Shown here: positions 18,401-27,286 of the stretch, piece after piece
Position numbering within the stretch: the stretch's first letter is position 1
How the letters are laid out: each line of letters starts with the position of its first letter
Assembly: GCF_003383615.1 (NCBI RefSeq)
Contig: NZ_QNUL01000009.1
Location: forward strand, 124,001-188,000
Direction of reading: 5' to 3'
DNA: 64,000 bases
Source: Dyadobacter luteus
GTDB lineage: Bacteria > Bacteroidota > Bacteroidia > Cytophagales > Spirosomataceae
Made by a program: the position numbers and the translations under genes
Notes under the pieces: generated by a model
The model's database searches: none
What the model was told of the DNA's origin: nothing
What the model saw: the letters and a program-made list of their open reading frames with translations, nothing else

Positions 18401-18812
18401 CAACTGTAGCTGATTGTGTAAACTGTTCAGAAACTGCGGCATCCAATAGTCTTTTCTTCCTGATATAAATCTGTGAATCAACCCGTTGAAATTGCAGACC
18501 CGCCTCTTTGGAAAGTGTTCTGAGCAGCGTCGCGACTGAAACACTCTTGAATTCCAGGTTAACAATCTTGTTTTTATCCAGAGTTTCTCCATTATAGGCA
18601 AACGAGAACTGGGTTTGATTACCAATTTTGATCAGCGCATCCTCTAATCTGATATTTTTAAGTGAAACCTGAATATAGATTTCCTCAAGACTCAGGTGCT
18701 GGGCCTGGTCAGATCCGGCAACGGCAAATGATACGGCAAAGCATTGCAACATGACAACGCAAAGCAAATAATTGAGCATTCCGGAAAATTTTCCGTGTAA
18801 AAAGTGTTTCAT
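15411..18812 (-). CDS. SusC/RagA-family TonB-dependent transporter with STN signalling domain (locus A)
   Basis: About 1133 residues. In order: a signal peptide; an STN (secretin/TonB short N-terminal) domain at about 45-115, the part that contacts an anti-sigma factor; a carboxypeptidase-regulatory-like beta domain (VHGTIRDERGEGLPGVNVVVKG); a TonB-box region (LEELVVVGYG); a plug (SIRIRGGTS-N----PLYVIDG); and the barrel, ending RTFLAGVAISF. The frame opens at 18827, but the ATG at 18812 begins MKHFLHGKFS, 4 bp past the fecR stop, and is a more usual start. The operon order sigma, fecR, susC, susD implies that substrate binding is signalled through FecR to the sigma factor. Confidence 0.92.
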   Translation of the reverse strand: MKHFLHGKFSGMLNYLLCVVMLQCFAVSFAVAGSDQAQHLSLEEIYIQVSLKNIRLEDALIKIGNQTQFSFAYNGETLDKNKIVNLEFKSVSVATLLRTLSKEAGLQFQRVDSQIYIRKKRLLDAAVSEQFTQSATVDVHGTIRDERGEGLPGVNVVVKGTSVGTVSDANGKFQLQITDQNTVLVISSIGYLTQEVALGGQRSVTIDLRPDVKSLEELVVVGYGEQKRKELTGAVVSVPKSVLENNVMPTLDGLLGGSVAGLSATQTSGQPGSGSSIRIRGGTSVNAKNDPLYVIDGFIFYNDASANKTGLGAIESSIDPLSSINPADIESIEVLKDVSATAIYGSRGANGVIIVTTKKGKRGETNINYRYTLGVGQSARKLDLMNASQWARLQKDYFNNKGRYTDEQISQLGQGYNWQDAVLQTGLSQNHELSISGGDDKTRYLISGNLVDQKGIVINSGFKRSNARINLERDLKPNLTVGLSTIFGKNTQSSLTTTEPVNYNSSPFSAGITNSLTYALFIPPVVPIHASGGGYNYSNPYEYAYFALGTKTTNPVSDLKNSVAQTISNTLMANFFARYQILEGLIAKVSVGTSVNNATQNFFAPSYTSLGLAEKGVGAVGNKRNEVLQTEYTLGYTKKLNDNHFIDVLAGYTYQQTQLGYATTIASRFTNEDLKHNNLADGAVRYPPVTGSSKARLNSLIGRVNYTLKQKYNLTATIRADNSSRFAEKYRWGYFPSIGLSWNVDEEEFLKNQNQLTSLKLRASTGLVGNQEIGDYEFAQTYTSGQYNGSASYSKNNLGNPNLRWETTMQHNLGVDASFFSNRLGLVADIYYKKTSDLLLNVPVNSSQGVIEQLVNVGHVTNKGVELGITATLIQGSGFNWAVAANIARNINTITDMGTTKQLQQGNSSQQILRVNNPLGSYYGLIFEGIVQTGDNVAELPKVGGSTPSPGDLKFADISGSNGEKDGVVDSYDRTIIGNSQPDFTYGLSTTLTYKNFDLFALFQGSQGAQLFNGLRRTLEQPNDSYNVLTSVLDSWTESNPSNYLPRITGTRPFAYIDSRYVENASYLKMKNLTLGYNIKLKGGQLKMRVFASANNLLRITSYKGYDPEVSSGLDIGSYPSARTFLAGVAISF

Positions 18813-18816
18813 TGGA

Positions 18817-19869
18817 TTACTTGGCATTTTTCCGGGTTACAAAAACTTTATCTTTCACCAGCTTGTAGTGAAACTCAGATGTATAATTGAGTGCATCCAG
18901 AATCTTATCAATGGAGACATTCTCAAAAGTGGCATTGAATTCTTCCTTGACTTCCAGGCCTTTATCGACAACAAAGGTTACATCATACCTGCGTTCCAGC
19001 ACCGACTTGATCTGTGCGAAATCCGCATTTTTTAGTGCTATTCTGTCGTTAGTCCAGGCCAGTTCCAGATCAGGATCAAATGACCTGACTGTCAGTTCTT
19101 TTTCCGCTTTACTGAAAATCGTCATTTGAGAAGGACGGAGCCTTACCATACTTTCCTGAGGCGTTTGCCTGTCGGCAGCTACTTCCACAATCCCGGTACT
19201 TACAGCGACTTTAATCTGAGGATCAGCTTTGTGCGCATTGATGTTAAAGGAAGTCCCTACGACTGTCGTTGTCAGGTTTCCCGTCTGAATATGAAAGGGT
19301 TTGGTTTTATCAGGCTGAACTTCGAAAAAAGCCTCTCCTTCTAAAGTAAGATCTCTATGGGTGCTACCAAAATCACTTTGGTAGGTGATGCGGCTATCGG
19401 CATTGAGTGTTATCCGGCTTCCGTCGGGCAATACCAACAGATCCTTTTTACCTCTGGCAGTCTTCACTTCAATCAGTTTTGCAGCTACTTGCCCGGTCGG
19501 AATTTTAGTTGAATTCAAATAACGCCAGCTAGTCAATGCAGCAACCGAGATGAGCACTAATGCTGCCGCTGATCTGAACAGCACCGGCCACAACTGACGG
19601 CTTGTGTCAGATGCAAGCTGGCTATCGGAATCAGCCGCCTGGATTTTGCTCCAAACTGCCTGCATATCGCCGGCATTGGGCTGATAGTGGTTTTTATACT
19701 GAACCGAAAGTATAATATTTCTGGCAGTAGCAACCTTCTGCTTTTGCTCAGGATTGCGTGTTAGCCAGTCAGCCCAGAATAAATCAAGCTCTGCAGTTGG
19801 ATTTTTCACCCAACGAACAAAATCCTGGTCGCCTATAAACTCTTCTGTTGTAAAATTTTCGTATCCCAT
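18817..19869 (-). CDS. FecR-family anti-sigma factor (locus A)
   Basis: This 350-residue protein has a cytoplasmic N-terminal sigma-binding region, one membrane helix (about residues 98-117), a periplasmic FecR domain (LPDGSRITLNADSRITY, LEGEAFFEV, VVGTSFNINA) and a C-terminal DUF4974/STN-like domain (LKNADFAQIKSVLERRYDVTFVVD). In this system the periplasmic part senses the STN domain of SusC and the cytoplasmic part controls the ECF sigma factor. It lies 127 bp after the sigma gene and is nearly fused to susC. Confidence 0.93.
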   Translation of the reverse strand: MGYENFTTEEFIGDQDFVRWVKNPTAELDLFWADWLTRNPEQKQKVATARNIILSVQYKNHYQPNAGDMQAVWSKIQAADSDSQLASDTSRQLWPVLFRSAAALVLISVAALTSWRYLNSTKIPTGQVAAKLIEVKTARGKKDLLVLPDGSRITLNADSRITYQSDFGSTHRDLTLEGEAFFEVQPDKTKPFHIQTGNLTTTVVGTSFNINAHKADPQIKVAVSTGIVEVAADRQTPQESMVRLRPSQMTIFSKAEKELTVRSFDPDLELAWTNDRIALKNADFAQIKSVLERRYDVTFVVDKGLEVKEEFNATFENVSIDKILDALNYTSEFHYKLVKDKVFVTRKNAK

Positions 19870-19996
19870 TCCTTATGGATCATCTGCGGTGGTTTACTTC
19901 ATAGAGACCAATCGGCGCAAGACATATACAGGGGACACAAAAATTTTATTATTTTTTTTCAAAAGAATAGATATACTCTCCAACAATCACTTATAA

Positions 19997-20674
19997 TCAA
20001 ACCGTTACACAAGAACCGGATATACCAGCGGCCAGAATAAGCTCGACAACGAAAGCCGAAACTCCCAGCATTTTTCTGAGTTTGAGAATCGTTCTGCTCA
20101 TCAGAATACGCGCGTATTCAATCTTACCAAAACCCATGATGGTGGTGATTTGTGCATAGTTGAAACCTTCGTAGTAATAGTACATGATGATTTCCTTCTG
20201 ACGCGCACTCAATGTCTGCAGAGCCTGTTGCATTCTCTGAAGTAAATCTTCGTCCATCTCCGCTTCGGGATTCTGATGGTTCAACGCAATATCGAAGCCA
20301 CCTTCAACGGTAAAATCGTTGGTGACAAAAATATTCCTGTTCAGATGACGGATTATTCTGTTGCGAAACGATTTATACAAATAAAACTTAATCGATGAAA
20401 CAGCACTCAATGTTGATCTCTTCTGTTGCAGGTAGATGAAAAGATCCTGAATAATGTCCTTTACAAGTTCGGAATCAGCAGTAAACTGTCTTCCGTAATT
20501 ATAGAGCACAGGAAAATACTTGGTGTAAATATGCTCAAAAGCAGGCTGACTTCCCTGCCTGAATTCTGCCCAGATCTGTTCATCTGTCAAAGAGGAAGGC
20601 GGTGTAGCCCTGCCTGCAAAAGATTCCGATTCAGGAAGATGGGTAAAACTTATATCATCGCAGCTCACATTCAT
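19997..20674 (-). CDS. ECF RNA polymerase sigma-70 factor, Bacteroidota FecI-like (locus A)
   Basis: From the ATG at 20674 the protein has about 225 residues. It has a sigma region 2 (AFEHIYTKYFPVLYNYGRQF ... VKDIIQDLFIYL) and a region 4 helix-turn-helix (LSARQKEIIMYYYYEGFNYAQITTIMGF). An unusual hydrophobic tail (VSAFVVELILAAGISG) may touch the membrane. The longer frame would need a GTG start at 20734, only a few bases below a likely promoter -7 box, so I prefer 20674. It is the first gene of the sigma-fecR-susC-susD operon and should direct transcription of that operon. Confidence 0.88.
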   Translation of the reverse strand: MNVSCDDISFTHLPESESFAGRATPPSSLTDEQIWAEFRQGSQPAFEHIYTKYFPVLYNYGRQFTADSELVKDIIQDLFIYLQQKRSTLSAVSSIKFYLYKSFRNRIIRHLNRNIFVTNDFTVEGGFDIALNHQNPEAEMDEDLLQRMQQALQTLSARQKEIIMYYYYEGFNYAQITTIMGFGKIEYARILMSRTILKLRKMLGVSAFVVELILAAGISGSCVTV

Positions 20675-20747
20675 GGGTAAACACTGACAGCACTGTAAAA
20701 AACGGGTAGGTGGAAGAGTTAATCTTAATACCACTCATAAACTTGCC

Positions 20748-20755
20748 CAAAGTTA
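20748..20755 (-). promoter_or_regulatory. Candidate -7 box for the locus A sigma gene
   Basis: On the minus strand it reads TAACTTTG, an exact match to the Bacteroidota TAnnTTTG element, about 73 bp upstream of the ATG at 20674. The -33 region is T-rich but lacks a clean TTG. Confidence 0.35.
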
Positions 20756-20855
20756 GTATTCTATTTAATCTATAAAAATAGTATAGTTAAACTTTTGAAG
20801 AATTTTATCCCTATGTCACCATTTCAAAAAGGTAAGTATACCTACTGATAGACAC

Positions 20856-20871
20856 TCATGGTATACCATGA
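20856..20871. promoter_or_regulatory. 16-bp perfect palindrome, candidate operator
   Basis: TCATGGTATACCATGA is perfectly self-complementary with no loop. A second GTATACC half-site lies at 20836-20842. It sits about 100 bp upstream of the locus A sigma promoter, in a 470-bp stretch without genes (20735-21204). Confidence 0.4.
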
Positions 20872-20982
20872 TTTTGCCCTTGTGATGCTGTAATGATAGT
20901 TTTCATGCCGTACCTTGCAGTAGGATTACTCATCTGACTCACCTTCTTACATATATTACTTTACCCTCCATAAGCTAAAAGA

Positions 20983-21009
20983 AAAGGCATCTACATGGTA
21001 GATGCCTTT
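20983..21009 (-). terminator. Intrinsic terminator ending the locus B operon
   Basis: Arms AAAGGCATCTAC (20983-20994) and GTAGATGCCTTT (20998-21009) form a perfect 12-bp stem with a 3-nt loop. On the minus strand it is followed by TCTTTTAGC. It lies about 200 bp past the stop of the lyase gene. The rest of the gene-free stretch 20735-21204 holds the locus A sigma promoter and the palindrome. Confidence 0.8.
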
Positions 21010-21204
21010 AAAGTAATACCTATCTATCACAATTAACACGATCATCCTGTGAAGAATGTGTGCGCAATTGTAGCCGCAAAGAAACGGATTTTAGTCGACA
21101 ACTTTGCGTATAGACAAAAACATTAAACACAACCTTCTGAAAAAGAAATATTTATACAAAAATCCACGCTATCATCTTCCGTTCCCATCCAGGAAAACGC
21201 GTGC

Positions 21205-24000
21205 CTAATTTGTAAGAAAGAGCTGAGTCTGGGCCATCGCGGGCATATTGTATTCCACATTTTGCGTGCCTGCAACTCTTTTTCCCTCCACCACCGTTTC
21301 ATTTCCTTCCCGGGTAAATCGTAAAAAGAATTTCTCCGCTTTAGCAGCATAGTCGGGTAGCGTCAGTACAGTGGGCTGATCTGACAAATAATAAAAATTA
21401 TTGTTCTCAACATAAAACACAGCCGTTACAGGCGCGCCTGCCCTGATCCTGAACTGTCCACAATTGATATAATCACCTTTTCCAAGAAACAGGTAGTTGA
21501 TGTTATACTTGTCAGTCAGCCTGGCAATCGCAAAAGACGCCTTTACATCAATCCTGTTATAACTGACAGGCTCCGCTGCTGAAGAGGAAAAAATAAAATC
21601 CTGAATCCCGCCTCTACTTTTTACTTCCAGACCAACAAAATCAGCCGATACATTCGCCGGATTAAATGTGTTGATTGAGGTTACGGAACGTTTCGATCTA
21701 CCAGTTTCGGGCTCATATACGGCCACAAAAGGCTTATTCCATGCTTCACCATATTGTCTGACAACAAGGGTGGAAAGCGGCAATCGGGCAATGCTGTCAG
21801 GAATCATCTGATTGCTGCGAAATGCCTTTGATGCAGGAGCCTTCACCGCAAAAATCTCCCGCTCAGACGAGCCTTTCATCCAAAGATTCATGGTTACAAC
21901 ATCCCTTCCCGGGATCTGCACTTTGAATGTGGCATTATAATCCTGATTTGTAGTAACAGATCTTTTATCCCAGAAATAATCGTAGGCAAACAAATGTCCA
22001 CCTGCGAAGGATAGTTTCTCCGTTGGCTTCACATCAAGCGGTTTGCCGGAAATGTCGGACAAAACCAGCTGCCCTCCCAGATTGTGGTAAAAGTAATCGT
22101 GCATTTTATCTTTCCCGTCCCTGCGTTTAGATCTGAAAACATCCAGATAGTAACCTGTTGAATCGCTGGTACGAATAATGCTTGTGAGCCTTTTCTGGTC
22201 AGACTGTGTTTCCGGCTCCAGAAAATAAAGCTCTCCGAAGGTTACCTTCGGGAAATATTGTTTTTTCTGACCCGATGCAGGATAACAGGACAATACCTCA
22301 AAACCGTGATTGCTTTTCATGACCGGATATGCTGAGATACCATCCACGGCAACTGTGTTATGGGCCGGGAACTGCGAATAGTACTCTGCATAATCCTGCT
22401 GAAAATAACTTGTTCCGATCCCGCCATCAGGACCCAAAACCAACCCTTTCCCATAAATCTCCATGGAGATACCATTCGCATGCATATGGTTTCCCTTAGA
22501 ACCGGTCATTGCGACCATCATGCCACTTTGAGGATCCATACCATTACGCTGTGCAAAATAACTTACGTTGGGCGCTGAAAATACCGGGCTGACGTAGTCC
22601 TCAATTCTACCTGCTTTCACGGAGGCTTTCAAGGTACTATCAACAGGTATTTTCTGCTCTCTTGACAGGGCTTGATGTTGTTCGATGGTTTTAATGAACC
22701 TGGTGTATTTATCTTCCTGCCGGGTTTTGCCATTTTTTCTCGCATTTTCAATCAGCTGCACCGCAGACCTGGTCTGGAGCTGATGGTAATACGTATCCCC
22801 GAAAGCAGTAACATAACCGTTCGGGAAAATATATTCAGCCTCTGCCAAAGTTGCTTTTTCCAGTACGGGTAACTGCGGCAAAAGATCAAAATTGAAATTA
22901 CGATCAAACCAGTTTATATATCCCGTAAAATCATGCAAAACACCAGAGGAGTAACCCGCACTCTCATTCCAGATTCCTGTACCCGGGTCGTAGCCTTCCT
23001 GCATCACTTTTCTGATCGACCATTGTCTCTCAGAATCCTCGTTCATCACCTGATTGATGTAATACTGTTTTCCTTTTTTGTCCGGATAAGTATGATTAAG
23101 CTCTAAAATGTTGGCAATCATCAGCACATTTTTGGCCTGCATCAGATTCCAGTTATTAAAAGCAACTCCGTTTTTCGATTGTAAATCCGCCCATTTTTTA
23201 AATGTTTCGGTATACAATTTATGCTTGTTCGGTGCATTTTCAGAGATATAACCATGTAGATTATCATACAGAGAAGTAAGATGGCCAAGCATTGCCACTT
23301 CCTGAATAACTTCAAACGTCGATAAACCAACGATGGTCTGGTGATGTCCGTGCGATAGGTCTATAGGCTCGCTGCGATAATACATACCCATCATATAGGT
23401 ATCAAACAAATCAAATGCAAAGCGGACATATTCCAGATTTTTGGTCTGGGAATACAACATTCCCGCTTCAGCAGCCATCCGCATAATATTTGTATTGACA
23501 GATTCGATATTCCGGCCTGTTTTCGATACATCAGCCCACTCCACAGGTTGATCCGGTTTTGATTTGTTGATCATTCTTACCCCCCTGGGATCATCTTCAT
23601 AGGGCTGCAGATCCTCCAGTTTTACATTTCCGTAAATCGTAGTGTGATCCCTGGCGCCTGGAAAACGCACAGTAGCCACCGGCGCTTTTCCCTCTGCATG
23701 ATCGTAAACGCCGCCCTTGATAAAGACGTCGGTAGACTTTGTTTTCCAATACATCTGCAGCCGAGAAACCATCCATTCTGCATCTTTCTGATGCTGCCGG
23801 ACGTAGTGATCCACATTGCTGCGGTATCGTTCGAGAGTTGTCGGATCAGCCGTTGTTTGTATATAGGGGCGCTTTGCGGGGTACTTATCGGGTAGTCTGA
23901 TCTGAGCCGATGCCTGCAGACAAAGCAGATTCAGTACGAGAATACGAGCTACGTACCTTACTGATGACCACCAGTTTAAATATACCTGAAATTTGCTCAT
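21205..24000 (-). CDS. Heparinase II/III-like polysaccharide lyase
   Basis: This 931-residue protein starts with a signal peptide (about 10-32, ending ASAQ). It has an N-terminal alpha/alpha toroid (residues ~50-460) and a C-terminal antiparallel beta-sandwich with the heparinase II/III signature SKGNHMHANGISMEIYGKG (H505 and H507). Possible catalytic residues are the Asn cluster FNNWN (281-285), Y350 in NESAGYSSG, and the His residues. Such enzymes cleave uronic-acid-containing polymers by beta-elimination, leaving an unsaturated uronyl end. The adjacent GH88 gene is exactly the enzyme needed to remove that sugar. I cannot name the PL family; alginate, glycosaminoglycan-like and gellan-like substrates all remain possible. 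Confidence 0.85.
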   Translation of the reverse strand: MSKFQVYLNWWSSVRYVARILVLNLLCLQASAQIRLPDKYPAKRPYIQTTADPTTLERYRSNVDHYVRQHQKDAEWMVSRLQMYWKTKSTDVFIKGGVYDHAEGKAPVATVRFPGARDHTTIYGNVKLEDLQPYEDDPRGVRMINKSKPDQPVEWADVSKTGRNIESVNTNIMRMAAEAGMLYSQTKNLEYVRFAFDLFDTYMMGMYYRSEPIDLSHGHHQTIVGLSTFEVIQEVAMLGHLTSLYDNLHGYISENAPNKHKLYTETFKKWADLQSKNGVAFNNWNLMQAKNVLMIANILELNHTYPDKKGKQYYINQVMNEDSERQWSIRKVMQEGYDPGTGIWNESAGYSSGVLHDFTGYINWFDRNFNFDLLPQLPVLEKATLAEAEYIFPNGYVTAFGDTYYHQLQTRSAVQLIENARKNGKTRQEDKYTRFIKTIEQHQALSREQKIPVDSTLKASVKAGRIEDYVSPVFSAPNVSYFAQRNGMDPQSGMMVAMTGSKGNHMHANGISMEIYGKGLVLGPDGGIGTSYFQQDYAEYYSQFPAHNTVAVDGISAYPVMKSNHGFEVLSCYPASGQKKQYFPKVTFGELYFLEPETQSDQKRLTSIIRTSDSTGYYLDVFRSKRRDGKDKMHDYFYHNLGGQLVLSDISGKPLDVKPTEKLSFAGGHLFAYDYFWDKRSVTTNQDYNATFKVQIPGRDVVTMNLWMKGSSEREIFAVKAPASKAFRSNQMIPDSIARLPLSTLVVRQYGEAWNKPFVAVYEPETGRSKRSVTSINTFNPANVSADFVGLEVKSRGGIQDFIFSSSAAEPVSYNRIDVKASFAIARLTDKYNINYLFLGKGDYINCGQFRIRAGAPVTAVFYVENNNFYYLSDQPTVLTLPDYAAKAEKFFLRFTREGNETVVEGKRVAGTQNVEYNMPAMAQTQLFLTN

Positions 24001-24053
24001 TGATGTAGATTCAACTGTGTTAGAATATAGCCGGTTTTGAGATTCATTCAGAG

Positions 24054-25250
24054 CTAAATCTTTTGCCCGTTTTGTAATTTCTTCAATCTTAACAGCGCTT
24101 CTATATAATAGTAATCGGCATAGTTGATTGAAACGTCGATCTCAGTTCCATTTGGATGGTGCCCTGTAGAATGCATCAGAAAAGCATGGTTTTTATTTCC
24201 GCTTTTGTAGTCCGCAGATGCCAGTGAAACAAGCATTTTCTCAGCCTGCTCCCTGTAATTCCTGCTTTTGACTTTGTCGTGAACCAGCGTAGACAGCTGC
24301 AGTAATCCGGAAGCTACAATGGCCGCTGCAGAGGCATCTTTTGGAGCATTCGGAATTTTCGGATCGTCAAAATCCCAATAAGGAATGTGATCCCCCGGCA
24401 GCCGTTTGATGTATACATCTGCCGCCTTCTGAGCGGTACGCAGGAAATCCTCCCGGCCTGTTTCTGTGGCGCTCATAGTAAACCCGTAGATTGCCCAGGC
24501 CTGTCCGCGCGCCCACATGCTATTATCTGCATACCCCTGATGTGTTACACCTTTGATGAATCGCCCGGACTTGTCGTCGTAAACGGCTACATGGTAGGAA
24601 GTGCCGTCAGCCCGAAAATGATACTTCATTGTTGTTTCAGCGTGTTTCTCCGCCATTTGATAAAGCTGCTTGCCTCCTCCATTTTTTGCAGCCCAAAACA
24701 GCATTTCCAGATTAATCATGTTATCCATAATCGTATTATGCGGCCATCCCATCTTTTTAATCATCCGTGGCCACGATAATATTGTACCAACTTCAGGATT
24801 GTACAGCAGGGCAAGCGAATCTGAAGCGCGGAGTAAAGTCTGTTTGTAGACAGGATCTTTCGTTAGTCTTAACCCATTTCCTGCACTCAAGTAAAACATA
24901 AAACCCAGATCATGATCGTGCTCTTTTTGATCCAATACCGGCAAAAGCGCACTGGTGTAGCTACTGGCAGCTTGCCTGAACGTTTCATCGCCCGAATACT
25001 CATAGGCATACCAAAGCATTCCCGGCCAGAATCCACTTGTCCAATCATCAATGCCCACATAATTCCAGCTGGTATCTGCTTTTATGATACGGCGTGGCAG
25101 TTGATTGAAAGGATGTTTTTCGGCTAATGTCTTCCTGGTTTGAGCTACACAATAGGCCAGCTCCTTCTCTACGTCAAGTTTTGTCTTTTTTTGAGAAAAT
25201 ACATTCCCGGTCATGCCGGCGAGCAGCATGACAGCAAACAGATATTTCAT
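24054..25250 (-). CDS. GH88 unsaturated glucuronyl hydrolase
   Basis: This 398-residue protein has a signal peptide (1-19, ending VFS-Q) and the alpha6/alpha6 barrel of GH88. Conserved parts are DWTSGFWPGMLWYAYE (69-84), HDHDLGF (D114), MDNMINLEMLFWAA (D176) and GYADNSMWARGQAW. D114 and D176 correspond to the two catalytic aspartates (D88 and D149) of the Bacillus enzyme, which hydrates the double bond of a lyase-made uronyl residue so that it falls off. It lies 60 bp after the GH97 gene and 53 bp before the lyase gene. The signal peptide points to action in the periplasm. Confidence 0.92.
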   Translation of the reverse strand: MKYLFAVMLLAGMTGNVFSQKKTKLDVEKELAYCVAQTRKTLAEKHPFNQLPRRIIKADTSWNYVGIDDWTSGFWPGMLWYAYEYSGDETFRQAASSYTSALLPVLDQKEHDHDLGFMFYLSAGNGLRLTKDPVYKQTLLRASDSLALLYNPEVGTILSWPRMIKKMGWPHNTIMDNMINLEMLFWAAKNGGGKQLYQMAEKHAETTMKYHFRADGTSYHVAVYDDKSGRFIKGVTHQGYADNSMWARGQAWAIYGFTMSATETGREDFLRTAQKAADVYIKRLPGDHIPYWDFDDPKIPNAPKDASAAAIVASGLLQLSTLVHDKVKSRNYREQAEKMLVSLASADYKSGNKNHAFLMHSTGHHPNGTEIDVSINYADYYYIEALLRLKKLQNGQKI

Positions 25251-25310
25251 AATTTCAGTAATTCACAGACGTGATGCTGTGGTGAGAGATATAGCCCTTT
25301 GCGGGCGCTG

Positions 25311-27251
25311 TTATTTAACCGGCGTGAACCATATTGCCTGTCCTCCCCTGGCTGGCATGAGCATCTCCAGGGTCTGGTTGTTGTCGACTGTTTTCCGTTT
25401 AATGGCTACCTGGGTTCTGCTCGTCAGGGCAGGATCATCGTGGTAAACAGAGGCAGTATACTTCTTTCCTTCTTCCAGAAAATCAAGTGACAGCGTGAGC
25501 GTTCTTGCATCATTATTGGTAATTGACCCTACAAACCAGTCTTCTCCTGACTTGCGGGCAATAGTGACATACTGCCCTATTACACCATCGGTAACCAGTG
25601 TAGTGTCCCAAACAGTAGGTACTTTTTCAAAAAATTCAATTTCCGGTTCGTTTTCGTACGCAGCCGGTTTATCATACCAAAATAAAAATTGAAGCGGACT
25701 GTACATCACCACGGCAAGCGCGAGTTGATGTGCATGGGTGTTTCTTAGTCTCTTGTCAAAATAGCAGATTGTGTAATCGCCCGCGCCGGCAAGCCCACGC
25801 GTAAAAGGAAGAATCGTATTGTGGGTGGCATCGGGAAATTCCTCATTGCCGCGAATTCCCTCCTGTGTAAGCAAATTAGGATAAGTACGGCTGAATCCTG
25901 TGGGACGATATTCATCGTGAATATCTACCATCAGCTCGTAATCCGCCGCTTTTTTAACCGCCTCGTGCAACCAGTGCGTCCAGCGGTTCGAGCCGATCTG
26001 CACAAAACCAAATTTAACGCCTTTGATCCCCCATTTTTGATAGAGAGGAAAAAGTGTGTCTATCTGGTTCAGCAAGGCGCGCTGATTTACGTAAATCATG
26101 ATACCTATTCCTTTGTCATTTGCATAGGCGATCAGCTCCTGCATGGCCAAATCACGCTCAGCAGAAACCTTTGAAGCGTCCGAAGCTACTTTCATTTCAG
26201 GACCGTACCAACCTGCATCCAAATGCACATACTGCAAATTGTGAAGGGCAGCAAAGTCAACGCAGGCTTTGGCGTCTTTCGTTGTGAGCCCCGACCGGAT
26301 CACTTTTCCCGGTTTAATCCAGCTTGTGTTTGCGATTTTATTTGCCGGATTCAGGTTTAGCAGCAAGTCGTTATTCTCCAGTAATCTTCCGGGTTTTTCG
26401 CTTGCCATAACAACGCGCCAGGGTGTAGAGAATGGAGTGATCGCATCGACATCGCCATACAGGGAAGCCAAAAGCGTATTCTTTTTTGTTTTGCTTAACC
26501 TGAATTTCGTGCGCGCATAATCCACCATCCCCGCTTCCAGAAGAGCCACATGCAACCCGCCCGGCAAGGTGAGCGTCAACGGTCTTTCGCTTTCGTCAGG
26601 CCAATTTTTCAAAGGCAAAAGCGTATAAGGTCCCTGCGCCCAGCGCTCATAGTAAGCTTTACTACCTTCGGGTAGGGTGAACGCGGTTTGCTCACCTGTA
26701 ATATGCATAAACAGACCATTCTTGTTTTCAGGAAAAAAGTATTTGAATGCCACGCCCGAATCGTAAGCCCTTACAATCAAATGCATTTCATAACTCCTGC
26801 GTCTGTCGTAAGCCGTACCGCTGTTGCCGGCAGTTGCCGCATTACCGGAAGCAAACTTTTCAAATTTGAGCACCATCTCATTGTAATGATCCTTTACTGT
26901 GCTCCGCTCTCCGTAAACCGGTTTCCAGATTTCATTTTGAGAAGTGCGCTCGGTCCCGGACAGATTCAGATTTTCAAACCAATACTGACTTGAATCATTG
27001 GTGATTGCAAGAGCCGATTCAAACAGGTTATTCTCGATCAGCACCCCAAGTTCCGATTCAAGTATGATGGGTTTGTTTTTATAGCTGACCTGATAATAAA
27101 GCTGCTTTGTACCGGATTTAAGCTTTTTCTGAACAACCTGAATCTTAAAATTTCCGTCAGGAGATTGTAGGAGCTCCCGAACAGGCTGGCCTTGCGATTT
27201 TACGGCCAGAAGAATAAGAAAAACGAGTAAGAAAGACTGATAATTTTTCAT
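25311..27251 (-). CDS. GH97 family alpha-glycosidase
   Basis: This 646-residue protein has a signal peptide (1-22), an N-terminal beta-sandwich, a (beta/alpha)8 barrel (WIKPGKVIRSG at ~311, VHLDAGWYGPE at ~342, VDIHDEYRPTGFSRTYPN at ~442, EGIRGNEE at ~464) and a C-terminal beta domain. GH97 enzymes are alpha-glucosidases (SusB-type, inverting) or alpha-galactosidases (retaining). The strand-4 motif reads KFGF (413-416), without the Asp reported as nucleophile in retaining members, while the later motif has HDE (445-447). I therefore do not assign the mechanism or sugar. It is the first enzyme gene after susD in locus B. Confidence 0.9.
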   Translation of the reverse strand: MKNYQSFLLVFLILLAVKSQGQPVRELLQSPDGNFKIQVVQKKLKSGTKQLYYQVSYKNKPIILESELGVLIENNLFESALAITNDSSQYWFENLNLSGTERTSQNEIWKPVYGERSTVKDHYNEMVLKFEKFASGNAATAGNSGTAYDRRRSYEMHLIVRAYDSGVAFKYFFPENKNGLFMHITGEQTAFTLPEGSKAYYERWAQGPYTLLPLKNWPDESERPLTLTLPGGLHVALLEAGMVDYARTKFRLSKTKKNTLLASLYGDVDAITPFSTPWRVVMASEKPGRLLENNDLLLNLNPANKIANTSWIKPGKVIRSGLTTKDAKACVDFAALHNLQYVHLDAGWYGPEMKVASDASKVSAERDLAMQELIAYANDKGIGIMIYVNQRALLNQIDTLFPLYQKWGIKGVKFGFVQIGSNRWTHWLHEAVKKAADYELMVDIHDEYRPTGFSRTYPNLLTQEGIRGNEEFPDATHNTILPFTRGLAGAGDYTICYFDKRLRNTHAHQLALAVVMYSPLQFLFWYDKPAAYENEPEIEFFEKVPTVWDTTLVTDGVIGQYVTIARKSGEDWFVGSITNNDARTLTLSLDFLEEGKKYTASVYHDDPALTSRTQVAIKRKTVDNNQTLEMLMPARGGQAIWFTPVK

Positions 27252-27286
27252 TAAGAATGACTGATATACAAAATTTTACATTTGTC

